DNA of 57,094 nucleotides from CBDCGW01 sp964430745 (lineage in GTDB: Bacteria; Acidobacteriota; UBA890): positions 1 to 57,094 of the forward strand of contig CAYSHI010000063.1 in NCBI GenBank assembly GCA_964430745.1, given 5' to 3'. Below are positions 16,390-24,681 of the stretch, piece after piece. Made by a program: the position numbers and the translations under genes. How positions within the stretch are numbered: the stretch's first letter is position 1; each line of letters opens with the position of its first letter. The notes under the pieces were generated by a model. The model worked only from the letters and a program-made list of their open reading frames with translations. It was not told where the DNA came from and ran no database searches.

Positions 16390-17294
16390 GCGCGCCCGAC
16401 CTCGGCTTCGGCGGCTGGCTGACCGACTACAGCGAGCACCTGAGAGCCGAAAGAGGCCTTTCGCTGCAAACGGTGACCGCCTACATGGGCGACCTCAAGG
16501 AGTTCGGACGCTTCATGAAGGAGCGACAACGCGCGCCCCTGGACGCGGACCCGCAGGACGTGCGCGATTTTCTCGTTTCCCGCCGGGCACGAGGCCTGAG
16601 CGAGCGATCCGTGGCCCGCGGCCTGTCGGCGCTCCGGGGGTTCTTCCGCTACTGTGTCGCGGCCGCGCGCATCGAGGAGGACCCCACGGAGCTGGTCAAG
16701 GCAAAGGAGCTGCCGCGGCGCCTCCCGAAGGCCCTCAACCGCGAGGAGGTCTTCGCCATTCTGGAGCAACCCGACGTCACCCGGCCCGCGGGGGTTCGCG
16801 ACAGGGCCATGCTCGAAGTCGCGTACGGAAGCGGCCTGCGGGTCTCGGAGCTCGTCAACCTGCGCCTCAATGACGTCGAGCTCGAGGAAGGTTTCATCCG
16901 CTGCCGTGGCAAGGGTGGAAAGGAGCGCCTGGTGCCGCTGGGCGGTGAAGCGCGGCGCTGGGTGGAGGCCTACCTCGGTCGGTCGCGGCCCCGATACTGC
17001 CGGCGAAACAACGAGCCGTACCTGTTTCTGAGTCAGCAGGGCGCGCCGATGACGCGGCAGTGGTTCGGCAAGACGCTCAAGCGTTACGCGCGCAGCGCCG
17101 GTGTGGCGGCGACCAAGGTGAGCCCGCATGTCCTGAGACACTCCTTCGCCACCCATCTGCTGGAGGGCGACGCCGATCTCCGCGCCGTGCAAGCGATGCT
17201 CGGGCATGCGCGGATCGCGACGACGGAGGTTTACACTCACGTCGACCGCACCCGACTGCGGCGCGTGTACGATCGCTACCACCCACGCGCGTGA
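16386..17294 (+). CDS. xerD: Tyrosine recombinase XerD/XerC
   Basis: A 302-residue site-specific recombinase that resolves chromosome dimers at dif. The N-terminal SAM-like domain (FGGWLTDYSEHLRAERGLS) precedes the catalytic domain, where all active residues are seen: Arg152 (SGLRVSEL), Lys176 (RGKGGKERLVPL), His248 and Arg251 (HVLRHSFATHLL), His274 (LGHARIATT) and nucleophile Tyr283 (VYTHV). It looks like a housekeeping Xer, not a phage integrase, as it sits in a chromosomal operon without mobile genes. XerC versus XerD is not certain. Confidence 0.92.
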   Translation: MSAPDLGFGGWLTDYSEHLRAERGLSLQTVTAYMGDLKEFGRFMKERQRAPLDADPQDVRDFLVSRRARGLSERSVARGLSALRGFFRYCVAAARIEEDPTELVKAKELPRRLPKALNREEVFAILEQPDVTRPAGVRDRAMLEVAYGSGLRVSELVNLRLNDVELEEGFIRCRGKGGKERLVPLGGEARRWVEAYLGRSRPRYCRRNNEPYLFLSQQGAPMTRQWFGKTLKRYARSAGVAATKVSPHVLRHSFATHLLEGDADLRAVQAMLGHARIATTEVYTHVDRTRLRRVYDRYHPRA

Positions 17295-17300
17295 ACGCCA

Positions 17301-18686
17301 TTGGTTGATGATCTGCTGGACAAGCTGGATGCCGAACAGCGTGAGCTGGTGCTCGCCTGCGGACGCTTTGCCGCCGAGCGCGGCGAACGTGCTTTTCTCG
17401 TCGGTGGCTCCGTGCGGGACCTTTTCCTGGACCGGGACCACGACGACCTCGACATCGTGGTCGAGGGCGACGGCCTGGCCGTGGCACAGGCGCTCTCGCG
17501 CTCCGTGGACGGCGAGCTCACCCGGCATCATGCGTTCCAAACGGCCACGGTGAGCACTCCCGGGGGCCTGAGGGTCGATGTCGCGACGGCGCGGAGCGAG
17601 CAGTACCCGCGTCCCGGGCAACTGCCTCAGGTGGTGCCCGGAAGCCTCGCCGAGGACCTGGAGCGGCGCGATTTCACCATTAATACAATGGCCATCGATC
17701 TCGGCCCGGGCGAGGTCGGCGCTCTCATCGACCCGCTGGGCGGGATCGCGGATCTTCGGGCCGACCTCATCCGGGTGATGCACTCCCGCTCTTTCGCCGA
17801 CGATCCGACGCGGGTGTTGCGGGCGATTCGCTTTGCCCTTCGTTTCGGCTCTGAGATCGAAACCGATACCCATGCCTGGCTACGGCGGGCGGTTACGGGT
17901 GGCTATCTCGCCGACGTCTCGGGCGACCGGGTCCGCAAAGAGATCCGCCTGAGCTTCGGAGAAGCCCCCATAGAGGGCCCACTCCGATTGCGCGACGAGG
18001 GTGTGTTGCGGGAGGTCCACCCTCTCCTCGGAGCGGACGAGACTGCGCTACAAGAGCTCGACCGGAACCTCCGACGTTACCGGTCGAGCGGCGGGGAGCG
18101 CGCCGGGAATCCTCCGGAATCATCGGATTGGACGCTGCGGCTTGCCTGTTGCGCATCAGGCATGCCGCCGCAAGCACGTTGGGAGCTGGTTCGGCGGCTG
18201 CGTCTGAGCCGCGATGAGCGCTCCGCCTTGATCGACGCCGGCGTCCCGTGGCGCAAGGCGTCAGCGGCGATATCGACACCGGGCAGTGTTCGCGACAGCG
18301 ACGTGGAGCGCGCTCTGCGCCCGCTCTCGTCCGGCGGGTTGTTGGTGGTCGCCGCGGAGGGCGCAGGCTCCTCCTCGACCGCGGCGTCGGCCGCCGTTGC
18401 CTCCTCCGAGGGCACTTCTTCGTCCCCCGACCCAGGCGATACCGGGATGGGGATGCTCCGCGCCGAGGAGACCCTTACGGATCTGTTGTGGCGCTACCTG
18501 GAGCACATGCAGGAGGTGCGGCCCGAGCTGAACGGCGCGGATTTGTTGGAACTGGGAGTTTCACAAGGGCCGGACGTAGGGCTCTTACTCGAGAAGTTAC
18601 GCAGCGCACGCCTCGATGGAGGGGCGCGCGACAGCGAAGACGAGCGCCGCCTGGTGCTCGGCTGGCTGGCTGAAAAGCCGCTCTGA
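17301..18686 (+). CDS. CCA tRNA nucleotidyltransferase / poly(A) polymerase family
   Basis: A 461-residue class II nucleotidyltransferase. The head domain has FLVGGSVRDLFL (35-43), the metal-binding Asp pair in HDDLDIVV, and the RRDFTINTMAIDL and DDPTRVLRAIRFALRF neck motifs. It would add CCA to tRNA 3' ends or, if a second such gene exists, part of CCA or poly(A). A Ser/Ala-rich, low-complexity insertion near residues 350-385 (GSSSTAASAAVASSEGTSSS) is unusual. TTG at 17301 is the only early in-frame start; the preceding in-frame codon triplets reach the xerD stop. A terminator-like hairpin covers the stop codon. Confidence 0.9.
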   Translation: MVDDLLDKLDAEQRELVLACGRFAAERGERAFLVGGSVRDLFLDRDHDDLDIVVEGDGLAVAQALSRSVDGELTRHHAFQTATVSTPGGLRVDVATARSEQYPRPGQLPQVVPGSLAEDLERRDFTINTMAIDLGPGEVGALIDPLGGIADLRADLIRVMHSRSFADDPTRVLRAIRFALRFGSEIETDTHAWLRRAVTGGYLADVSGDRVRKEIRLSFGEAPIEGPLRLRDEGVLREVHPLLGADETALQELDRNLRRYRSSGGERAGNPPESSDWTLRLACCASGMPPQARWELVRRLRLSRDERSALIDAGVPWRKASAAISTPGSVRDSDVERALRPLSSGGLLVVAAEGAGSSSTAASAAVASSEGTSSSPDPGDTGMGMLRAEETLTDLLWRYLEHMQEVRPELNGADLLELGVSQGPDVGLLLEKLRSARLDGGARDSEDERRLVLGWLAEKPL

Positions 18687-18696
18687 CAGCGGCTTT
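18674..18696 (+). terminator. Perfect 9-bp hairpin over the stop codon of the CCA-family gene
   Basis: AAAGCCGCT (18674-18682), loop CTGAC, AGCGGCTTT (18688-18696). The stem is perfect and the 3' arm ends in TTT, the form of a weak intrinsic terminator. The TGA stop (18684-18686) sits in the loop. It separates the murJ-dtd-xerD operon from metK. Confidence 0.6.
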
Positions 18697-18712
18697 GCGC
18701 CGTTTCGCTCGA

Positions 18713-18741
18713 TTGACGGGGGCGGAGGTGCGTGATACGTT
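18713..18741 (+). promoter_or_regulatory. Candidate sigma-70 promoter of metK
   Basis: TTGACG (18713-18718), 17-base spacer, TACGTT (18736-18741). The -35 is five of six; the -10 is weak. It would give a leader of about 66 bases containing a small GCGCGC...GCGCGC inverted repeat and no clear Shine-Dalgarno sequence. Confidence 0.45.
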
Positions 18742-18813
18742 CGCACGGTCCTTTCTTCCGCGCGCCTATCTCTGCGCGCGCGCACCGTCTTTCATTTTTC
18801 GAGCGCTCAGACC

Positions 18814-20019
18814 ATGGCAAATCAAGGAACTCATCTTCTTACGTCCGAGTCGGTGACCGAGGGTCATCCCGACAAGATCGCCGACCAGATCTCCGACTCC
18901 GTCCTGGATGCCGTCATGGCCGTCGATCCGATGGGCCGTGTCGCCTGCGAGACGCTGGTCACCACCGGCCTGGCGATCGTTGCCGGCGAGATCACCACAG
19001 ACGCCATCCTGGACGTGCCGCGCATCGTGCGAAAGACGATCAGCGACATCGGCTACACGCGCGCCAAGTACGGCTTCGACAGCGAGACCTGCGCCGTGAT
19101 GACGACGCTCGACGAGCAGTCGCCCGACATCGCCCAGGGGGTTGACCCCGGTGGCGCCGGCGACCAGGGGCTCATGTATGGCTACGCGTGCACCGAGACG
19201 CCGGAGTTGATGCCGCTGCCGATCATGTTGGCGCATCGGCTCAGCCGCAATCTGGCCACGGTCCGCAAGGACGGCGTGGTCGACTACCTTCGGCCGGACG
19301 GCAAGTCGCAGGTCACCGTGGAATACGAAGGCCACACGCCGAAGGCGGTCAAGGCGGTGGTGATCTCCACCCAGCATGGCCCCGAGGTGGCGGCCGACGA
19401 TCTTCGGCGCGACATGATCGAGCAGGTCGTGGAGCCCATCATTCCCGAGGACCTTCGTGACGATGCAATCGTCTATCACATCAACCCGACGGGCCGCTTC
19501 GTTACCGGAGGCCCGCAGGGAGACGCAGGTTTGACAGGTCGCAAGATCATCGTCGACACCTACGGCGGGGTCGGTGGACACGGCGGTGGCGCTTTCTCCG
19601 GCAAGGACTGCACGAAGGTCGACCGCACCGCTTGCTACATGGCTCGCCACGTTGCGAAGAACCTGGTGGCGGCGGGAGCGGCCGAGCGCTTGACGTTGCA
19701 GGTCGCTTACGCCATCGGTGTAGCGGAGCCGGTGTCGATCATGGTGGACACGTTCGGCACCGGGCGCGTCAGCGACGAGCGCATCACCGAGGTGGTGCGC
19801 GACGTCTTCGACATGACGCCCAAGGGGATGATCGAACACCTCGATATGCGTCGGCCGATCTACCGACAGACCGCAGCGTACGGCCACTTCGGCCGCGAGG
19901 AGCCCGGTTTCACCTGGGAAGAGCTGGGCGCCGCCGACCGGCTGCGTTCCGACCTGGGTCTGAGCGAGGCGGATGTGCCCACGGCCGTACGCGACAGAGT
20001 ACTGACCCCCGCCGGCTGA
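18814..20019 (+). CDS. metK: S-adenosylmethionine synthetase
   Basis: MetK makes S-adenosylmethionine from methionine and ATP. The 401-residue protein has LLTSESVTEGHPDKIADQIS, the GAGDQGLMYGYA ATP loop, the GGPQGDAGLTGRKIIVDTYGG block and GGGAFSGKDCTKVDRTACYMAR, with the metal, phosphate and K+ binding residues in place. The tail (EELGAADRLRSDLGL) is a little longer than in E. coli. It is monocistronic as far as visible: candidate promoter upstream and a convergent gene 45 bases downstream. Confidence 0.97.
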   Translation: MANQGTHLLTSESVTEGHPDKIADQISDSVLDAVMAVDPMGRVACETLVTTGLAIVAGEITTDAILDVPRIVRKTISDIGYTRAKYGFDSETCAVMTTLDEQSPDIAQGVDPGGAGDQGLMYGYACTETPELMPLPIMLAHRLSRNLATVRKDGVVDYLRPDGKSQVTVEYEGHTPKAVKAVVISTQHGPEVAADDLRRDMIEQVVEPIIPEDLRDDAIVYHINPTGRFVTGGPQGDAGLTGRKIIVDTYGGVGGHGGGAFSGKDCTKVDRTACYMARHVAKNLVAAGAAERLTLQVAYAIGVAEPVSIMVDTFGTGRVSDERITEVVRDVFDMTPKGMIEHLDMRRPIYRQTAAYGHFGREEPGFTWEELGAADRLRSDLGLSEADVPTAVRDRVLTPAG

Positions 20020-20064
20020 TTCCGCCGGACTCCCGGATTCGTTGGGAAACCGACCCGCGTCCCG

Positions 20065-22464
20065 TCAGGTCCGCAGGCCGACGGTGATGTAGCCTGCCAG
20101 CGCCAGAAAGAGCACGTGGGGCGCCCAGGCGGCGATTGCGGGCGGAAGGATCTCGGCGGCGCCGACGGCGCGGAAGAACACGAACGCCAGCCAGAAGAGC
20201 ACCGTCAGCATCAGCGCGAGGGCAACGCCCGAGAGCGTGCCCTGCCGACCCATTCGGAAACCGAAGGGGATGCCGACGAGCGCCAACACGAAGACGATCG
20301 CCGGAAAGGCGAACTTCTGCTGAAGGTCGATCTTGTACTTGCTGGCGTCGAAGCCTCTGACCTCGAGACTGTCGATGTGGGCCCTTAGCTCGGCGGCGCT
20401 CATCTGCTCGGGCAGTCTTCGCTCCGTGCCGAAATAGGCGGGCTGTTCCGTGATACCGAGCTCGACCAACTCATACCGCATGAGCTCGGGCGAGACGATC
20501 GTGCCGTCGTCTTCGTACACGTAGTGACGCCGCCAGCTGTCGGTGGCCAGCCATCGACCCTCTTCCCAATGAGCCTGCGCCGCATAGTCGACGCGCGCGA
20601 GGCGCCAGGCCTCGTCGTCCAGGTAGTACACACGCAGCCCCTGGAAGGTCATCTGATCGGGGTCGTAGTCGGCGTAGTTGAAAACGTAGTTGCCCGTGCC
20701 GCGCGCCCAGTGGCCGCCGGCCGGGCGCACGCTGAACGGTGTGCTGCCGAGGTTGAGCGAGTGCTTGACCTCCTCGGCGCGTTGATTCGTGTACGGCACG
20801 ATGTAGTCGGATACCCCGTACTGCAGAAGGGTCAAGGCGACCGCCGGAATGAGAATGGGCGCCGCCAGACGGAAGAGGCTGGTGCCGCCGGCGAGCACCG
20901 CGACCACCTCGTTGTGCTTGCTCATCAGGCTGAACACGATGAGCACGGTGAGGATGGTGGCGATCGGCAAGGTCATCACGAAGATGAACGGGAGCTGGAA
21001 TTTGAAGTACTCGATATAGATCCAACGGCTCGCGCCGACCTGGTAGACGTCGTCGGAGATCTCGAAATACTCGCCGATCATCCAGATCACCGTGAGGCCG
21101 CCGAGCGTGAGTGCGCCGATGCGAAGAAACTGGGTCAGCACATAGACGTCGAGGATACGGGGAAAGCCTCGCCCGTGATAAGAGCCGCCCACACGGGACT
21201 TGCGCTCGGTAGCGGCGATCTCGGACTCTCCACGCGCGGCGTGCCACGCGTCGATCACGTGCTCGCGGACGTAGTCAGAGATGCGCAGCGCGGTATCGAG
21301 AATGCCGAAGTCCTTCTCGCGGGCCTTGGCCCACAGCAGGATCAGAGCCGCGAGAGCGATGACGATGTCGGCTGCCCACACCCCGAGCCACGGAGCGATG
21401 GCGCCCTCCTCCGCAAACTTCTCCCCGCCGTCGATGAACATGTAGTAGACGGCGATAACGCCGATGGCCATGAGGTAGCCGGTGGCCTTGGTCTGTCGCG
21501 TTGTCGAAACCCCGAGGGGGAGGGCGATCAGAGCCATTACCAGCCCCGCCACGGGGATGGCGAACTTCTTGTGCACCTCGACGGCGAAGCGCTCCGTGGG
21601 TTGGCCGGCCGCCTCTCGGACGGCGATCTCGGCGCGCAGTTCCGCCACGTTCATGGTGCGCTCGTCCTTCGACACCGGCGCGACGGCACTCCCGGCCTGG
21701 CTGTCCAGAAGCTGGCGCTGCTCGGCGAACGACGTGACGCTGGACTCTTCGGCGGTGGCGCCGCCCTCGTAGATGTAGCCGTCCGTGAGCTCGATCCAGG
21801 CCTCGCGATTGGCGTTGCTGTAGGTCGCGAGGGCGCCCTCCGCCATGATGACCTGAGGCGGGTTGGAGTCGGTCCGCACGAGCATGAGCTGCTCCCAACG
21901 CTGGTCCGGTTGCGTGACCTCCTCGACGAAGAGCGTGAAATTGGGGAAGCGCGTCTCGAAGACGCGGGGGCGAACCTGGTTCGTGAGGGTGCGGGAGTTG
22001 ATGAGCCGCCACTGGAGCTGGCGGACCTCGTTGTTTCCCCACGGCAGGATGACCAGGCAGAGGTAGAGGTTGAGCAAGAAGGCCGCGAAGCCGACCAGCA
22101 GGATCGGCAACGCCAGCTGATAGAGGCTGATGCCGCTGCTGCGTAGGGCGATGATCTCGGCGTCGGCGGACAGCCGGCCGAAGCCGATCAGCCCTCCGAC
22201 CAGGACCGCCATCGGCACCGTTAGCACGATGATGTGCGGCACGGTGTACAGGAAGAGCAGCCCGACGTCGCCGGCGCTCAAGCGGTCGCGAATGATCCAC
22301 TCGGCGAACTGCAGCAGCGTGTTCATCAACATGAAAAACGTAAACAGACCGAAGCCCATCAGCGTGGGGGCCGTGAGCTCGCGCAGCACGTAGATGACCA
22401 GGGTGGGGGACGGCGGGCGAAACGACCGCATACGGCCCGCGGTGGCGGCTTCGGCGCCGTTCAT
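20065..22464 (-). CDS. Fused LptF-LptG LPS export permease (two YjgP/YjgQ domains in one chain)
   Basis: A 799-residue protein made of two complete YjgP/YjgQ permease domains. Residues about 20-395 and about 430-799 each have the family plan: three N-terminal membrane helices, a periplasmic beta-jellyroll, three C-terminal helices. First half: LRELTAPTLMGFGLFTFFMLM and SADAEIIALRSSGISLYQL. Second half: YVLTQFLRIGALTLGGLTVIW and SKHNEVVAVLAGGTSLFRLAAP. Each jellyroll is followed by a conserved helix start (KKFAIPVAGLVMALIALPLG; QQKFAFPAIVFVLALVGIPFG). LptF and LptG are normally separate and pair with LptB2 to extract LPS. Fusion would fix the 1:1 ratio. The start overlaps the glycosyltransferase stop (ATGA). 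Confidence 0.92.
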   Translation of the reverse strand: MNGAEAATAGRMRSFRPPSPTLVIYVLRELTAPTLMGFGLFTFFMLMNTLLQFAEWIIRDRLSAGDVGLLFLYTVPHIIVLTVPMAVLVGGLIGFGRLSADAEIIALRSSGISLYQLALPILLVGFAAFLLNLYLCLVILPWGNNEVRQLQWRLINSRTLTNQVRPRVFETRFPNFTLFVEEVTQPDQRWEQLMLVRTDSNPPQVIMAEGALATYSNANREAWIELTDGYIYEGGATAEESSVTSFAEQRQLLDSQAGSAVAPVSKDERTMNVAELRAEIAVREAAGQPTERFAVEVHKKFAIPVAGLVMALIALPLGVSTTRQTKATGYLMAIGVIAVYYMFIDGGEKFAEEGAIAPWLGVWAADIVIALAALILLWAKAREKDFGILDTALRISDYVREHVIDAWHAARGESEIAATERKSRVGGSYHGRGFPRILDVYVLTQFLRIGALTLGGLTVIWMIGEYFEISDDVYQVGASRWIYIEYFKFQLPFIFVMTLPIATILTVLIVFSLMSKHNEVVAVLAGGTSLFRLAAPILIPAVALTLLQYGVSDYIVPYTNQRAEEVKHSLNLGSTPFSVRPAGGHWARGTGNYVFNYADYDPDQMTFQGLRVYYLDDEAWRLARVDYAAQAHWEEGRWLATDSWRRHYVYEDDGTIVSPELMRYELVELGITEQPAYFGTERRLPEQMSAAELRAHIDSLEVRGFDASKYKIDLQQKFAFPAIVFVLALVGIPFGFRMGRQGTLSGVALALMLTVLFWLAFVFFRAVGAAEILPPAIAAWAPHVLFLALAGYITVGLRT

Positions 22465-23132
22465 CGGGCAGTCTCGTAGTGGCGGGCCAGGAGCGCGGGA
22501 TCAACGCCGCAGTAGTAGAGGCTGCGCAGCAACCACATTCTGAGGATCGTGCGTACGGCCCCGCCTCGCTCCCATCGGCGTGGCGACGTGATCACCGCCG
22601 GCCGCAGCCTCGCCACCCGGCCTGCGCGCTTGAGACGGCGACTGAACTCGATGTCCTCGAACAGGGGGAGCGGCGCGAAGCCGCCGAGACGCTCGAACAC
22701 CTCGCGGCTGACGAACATTGCCTGGTCACCCGAAGACACGCCGGTGAGCCGGCTGCGCAACGAGATCAGGAAGCCCACGAGGCGCAACAGCATGCGATCG
22801 GAATCGAGCGCGACGTCGAAGTTGCCGCCGACCGCTCCGTCGCGGACGGCGCGGCGCACGGCGGTAAGCGCGCCGGACGGAAGGCGCGTGTCGGCGTGTA
22901 GAAACAGCAGGGTCGCCCCGCGAGCCACTTTCGCTCCCGCGTTCATTTGCGCCGCGCGTCCGCGTGACGCGGCGACATGGCGGTATCCTGAAGCGGTTAA
23001 CAGCCGCGTTGTCTCGTCGCTGCTGCCTCCATCCACAAAGACGATATCGGCGGCGAGCTTGTTGAGGTAGTGAAGCAGTTTCGGCAAGGTGGAGGCTTCA
23101 TTGAGCACGGGGATGATGATGCTGACGCACAC
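22461..23132 (-). CDS. Family 2 glycosyltransferase, rSAM/selenodomain-associated transferase 2 type (TIGR04283-like)
   Basis: A 223-residue GT-A fold protein: VSIIIPVLNEASTLPKLL, then VDGGSSDET, RGRAAQMNAGA, LLFLHADTRLP (the metal-binding DxD position is HADT), GDQAMFVSREVFERLGGF and EDIEFSRRLKR. This block order matches the family named 'transferase 2, rSAM/selenodomain-associated'. In other genomes it clusters with a radical SAM protein whose C-terminal domain often carries selenocysteine. Those partners are not in this window. It is upstream of, and overlaps by four bases, the lptF-lptG gene. Substrate unknown. Confidence 0.85.
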   Translation of the reverse strand: MCVSIIIPVLNEASTLPKLLHYLNKLAADIVFVDGGSSDETTRLLTASGYRHVAASRGRAAQMNAGAKVARGATLLFLHADTRLPSGALTAVRRAVRDGAVGGNFDVALDSDRMLLRLVGFLISLRSRLTGVSSGDQAMFVSREVFERLGGFAPLPLFEDIEFSRRLKRAGRVARLRPAVITSPRRWERGGAVRTILRMWLLRSLYYCGVDPALLARHYETAR

Positions 23133-23166
23133 GATAAGACCCTAACAGTAGTACCATCGCCGCGTC

Positions 23167-24069
23167 ATGTTTCATCTCACCGTGCTGGGGAGCGGCGCCT
23201 CACTCCCTACGCTTCAGCGCCAGACAACCGCGGTCGCGGTTCAACGTGAGGGCGACCTGTACCTGCTCGATTGCGGCGAGGGCACGCAGATCCAATGGCG
23301 GCGCGCCGGTCTTCGCTTCAGCAAGCTTCGGGCGATCTGTATCTCCCATCTGCACGGCGATCACGTCAACGGTCTGGTGGGGTTTCTGCAGACCCTTTCT
23401 CTCGGTGGCCGGGAGAACGCCCTCGAGGTGATCGGCCCTCCGGGGATCAAGGGGCTGCTCGACGCGGCCCGGCGCCACGTGGGCCTGCGACTCACGTATC
23501 CGTTCAGCGTGCAGGAGAGCGAGGGCGGCACGGTAATCGAGGGAGCGGGGCACACGGTACGCTGTGCCCTCCTGAATCACGGCATCGCCACGCTGGGTTT
23601 CGCCATCGACGAGGCGGCGAAGCCCGGTCGCTTCGACGTAGAAGAAGCACGGCGTCTGGGAGTTCCCGAGGGGCCGATGTTCGGCCGGTTGCAGCGGGGC
23701 GAAACCGTACGGCTCGAGGACGGCGCGGAGATCGAGCCGGCGCAGGTTCTCGGCGCGCCCCGGCCCGGACGTCGTGTTGCCTATTGCGTGGATACGCGGC
23801 CGTGCGGAGCCGCGGTGGAACTGGCGCGGGACGCGGATGTCTTCCTGTGCGACGGGACGTTCACCGAAGAGCTGACCCTCGAGGCGCGCAACCGGGGCCA
23901 CAGCACCGCGGGCCAGGCGGCGGAGATGGCCCTGCAGGCGGGGGCGCGGCGCCTCGTACTCATTCACGTCTCGGCGCGTTACCATGACCCGCGCCCCCTG
24001 CTCGACGAAGCAGCTCGGCTCTTCCCCGATGTCGTGGTCGCCTACGATTTGATGCAGATGAAGGTCTGA
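23167..24069 (+). CDS. rnz: Ribonuclease Z
   Basis: RNase Z trims tRNA 3' ends before CCA addition. The 300-residue protein has the N-terminal VLGSGASLPTLQR, the zinc motif HLHGDH (61-66), a VDTRPCGAAVELA segment, and the RNase Z-specific RGHSTAGQAAEMALQAGARRL block and LIHVSARY His. The exosite arm lies in the middle (about 150-185). Length matches the short bacterial form. It starts 34 bases from the divergent glycosyltransferase gene and is followed after three bases by the thioesterase gene. Confidence 0.92.
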   Translation: MFHLTVLGSGASLPTLQRQTTAVAVQREGDLYLLDCGEGTQIQWRRAGLRFSKLRAICISHLHGDHVNGLVGFLQTLSLGGRENALEVIGPPGIKGLLDAARRHVGLRLTYPFSVQESEGGTVIEGAGHTVRCALLNHGIATLGFAIDEAAKPGRFDVEEARRLGVPEGPMFGRLQRGETVRLEDGAEIEPAQVLGAPRPGRRVAYCVDTRPCGAAVELARDADVFLCDGTFTEELTLEARNRGHSTAGQAAEMALQAGARRLVLIHVSARYHDPRPLLDEAARLFPDVVVAYDLMQMKV

Positions 24070-24072
24070 CGG

Positions 24073-24555
24073 ATGCCCGAGCCCGACAACCGGAGTCGCC
24101 CGATGCGCAGCTCGCTGATGCGGATGGCGGAGCTGGTGATGCCCAACGACACCAACCCGCACGGCACCCTCAGCGGCGGCCGCCTGATGCACTGGGTCGA
24201 TATCGCCGGGGCCATGTCGGCCATGCGCCACGCCCGTCGCCACGTGGTCACCGCGGCCATCGACGAGGTTGCTTTCCACGCCCCGCTTCCCGAGGGCTTC
24301 ATGGTTCTGCTGACCGCGATCGTCACCTGCGTCGGCAGCACGTCGATGGAAGTGCGCGTCGAAGTACACGGCGAGAACCCGGTTTCCGGGGATGTGGCGC
24401 ACGCGACCACCGCTCACCTCGTCTTCGTAGCGCTGGAGAACGGTGCGCCCGTCACGGTCCCCGGCCTGGTGCCGGAAACGGCGGAAGAGCACTCCCTTCA
24501 TGAGCGTGCCTTGCGCCGCCGTGAACGCCGGCTGAGCCTGCTCGGGACACGCTGA
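24073..24555 (+). CDS. Acyl-CoA thioesterase, YciA/BFIT-type hotdog
   Basis: A 160-residue hotdog-fold thioesterase that hydrolyses acyl-CoA to free acid and CoA. The family signature is clear: MPNDTNPHGTLSGGRLMHWVDIAGAMSA (Asn and Asp of the active site) and HVVTAAIDEVAFHAPLPEGF, then VCVGSTSMEVRVEVHGE-like strands. The C-terminus is rich in Arg/Glu/His. It starts three bases after rnz and precedes the electron-transfer flavoprotein genes, but a 126-base gap with a candidate promoter suggests etfBA is a separate unit. Confidence 0.9.
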   Translation: MPEPDNRSRPMRSSLMRMAELVMPNDTNPHGTLSGGRLMHWVDIAGAMSAMRHARRHVVTAAIDEVAFHAPLPEGFMVLLTAIVTCVGSTSMEVRVEVHGENPVSGDVAHATTAHLVFVALENGAPVTVPGLVPETAEEHSLHERALRRRERRLSLLGTR

Positions 24556-24611
24556 AGATCGGCCGCGTCGCCGCTCCTTGAACTCGTCACGGTCTCGTCG
24601 CCACAAAAGTA

Positions 24612-24662
24612 AAGACAATAGTGACGCGGCACACTAGACTGCATCGAGACCTTGTTTACAAG
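24612..24662 (+). promoter_or_regulatory. Candidate etfB promoter with operator-like palindrome
   Basis: AAGACA (24612-24617), 17-base spacer, TAGACT (24635-24640). The palindrome CTTGT-TT-ACAAG (24651-24662) would fall just after the predicted transcription start, a normal repressor position. The protein that binds it is unknown. Confidence 0.35.
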
Positions 24663-24681
24663 CAAATGCGGGAAGGTGTCT

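Noticed and set aside
16386..17294. Phage or integrative-element integrase
   Set aside because: No att site, tRNA or other mobile genes are near. The protein fits chromosomal XerC/XerD length and motifs and is coupled to housekeeping genes.
18742..18813. SAM riboswitch before metK
   Set aside because: The leader is only about 66 bases, and I saw no conserved SAM-I or SAM-II core, only a GC inverted repeat.
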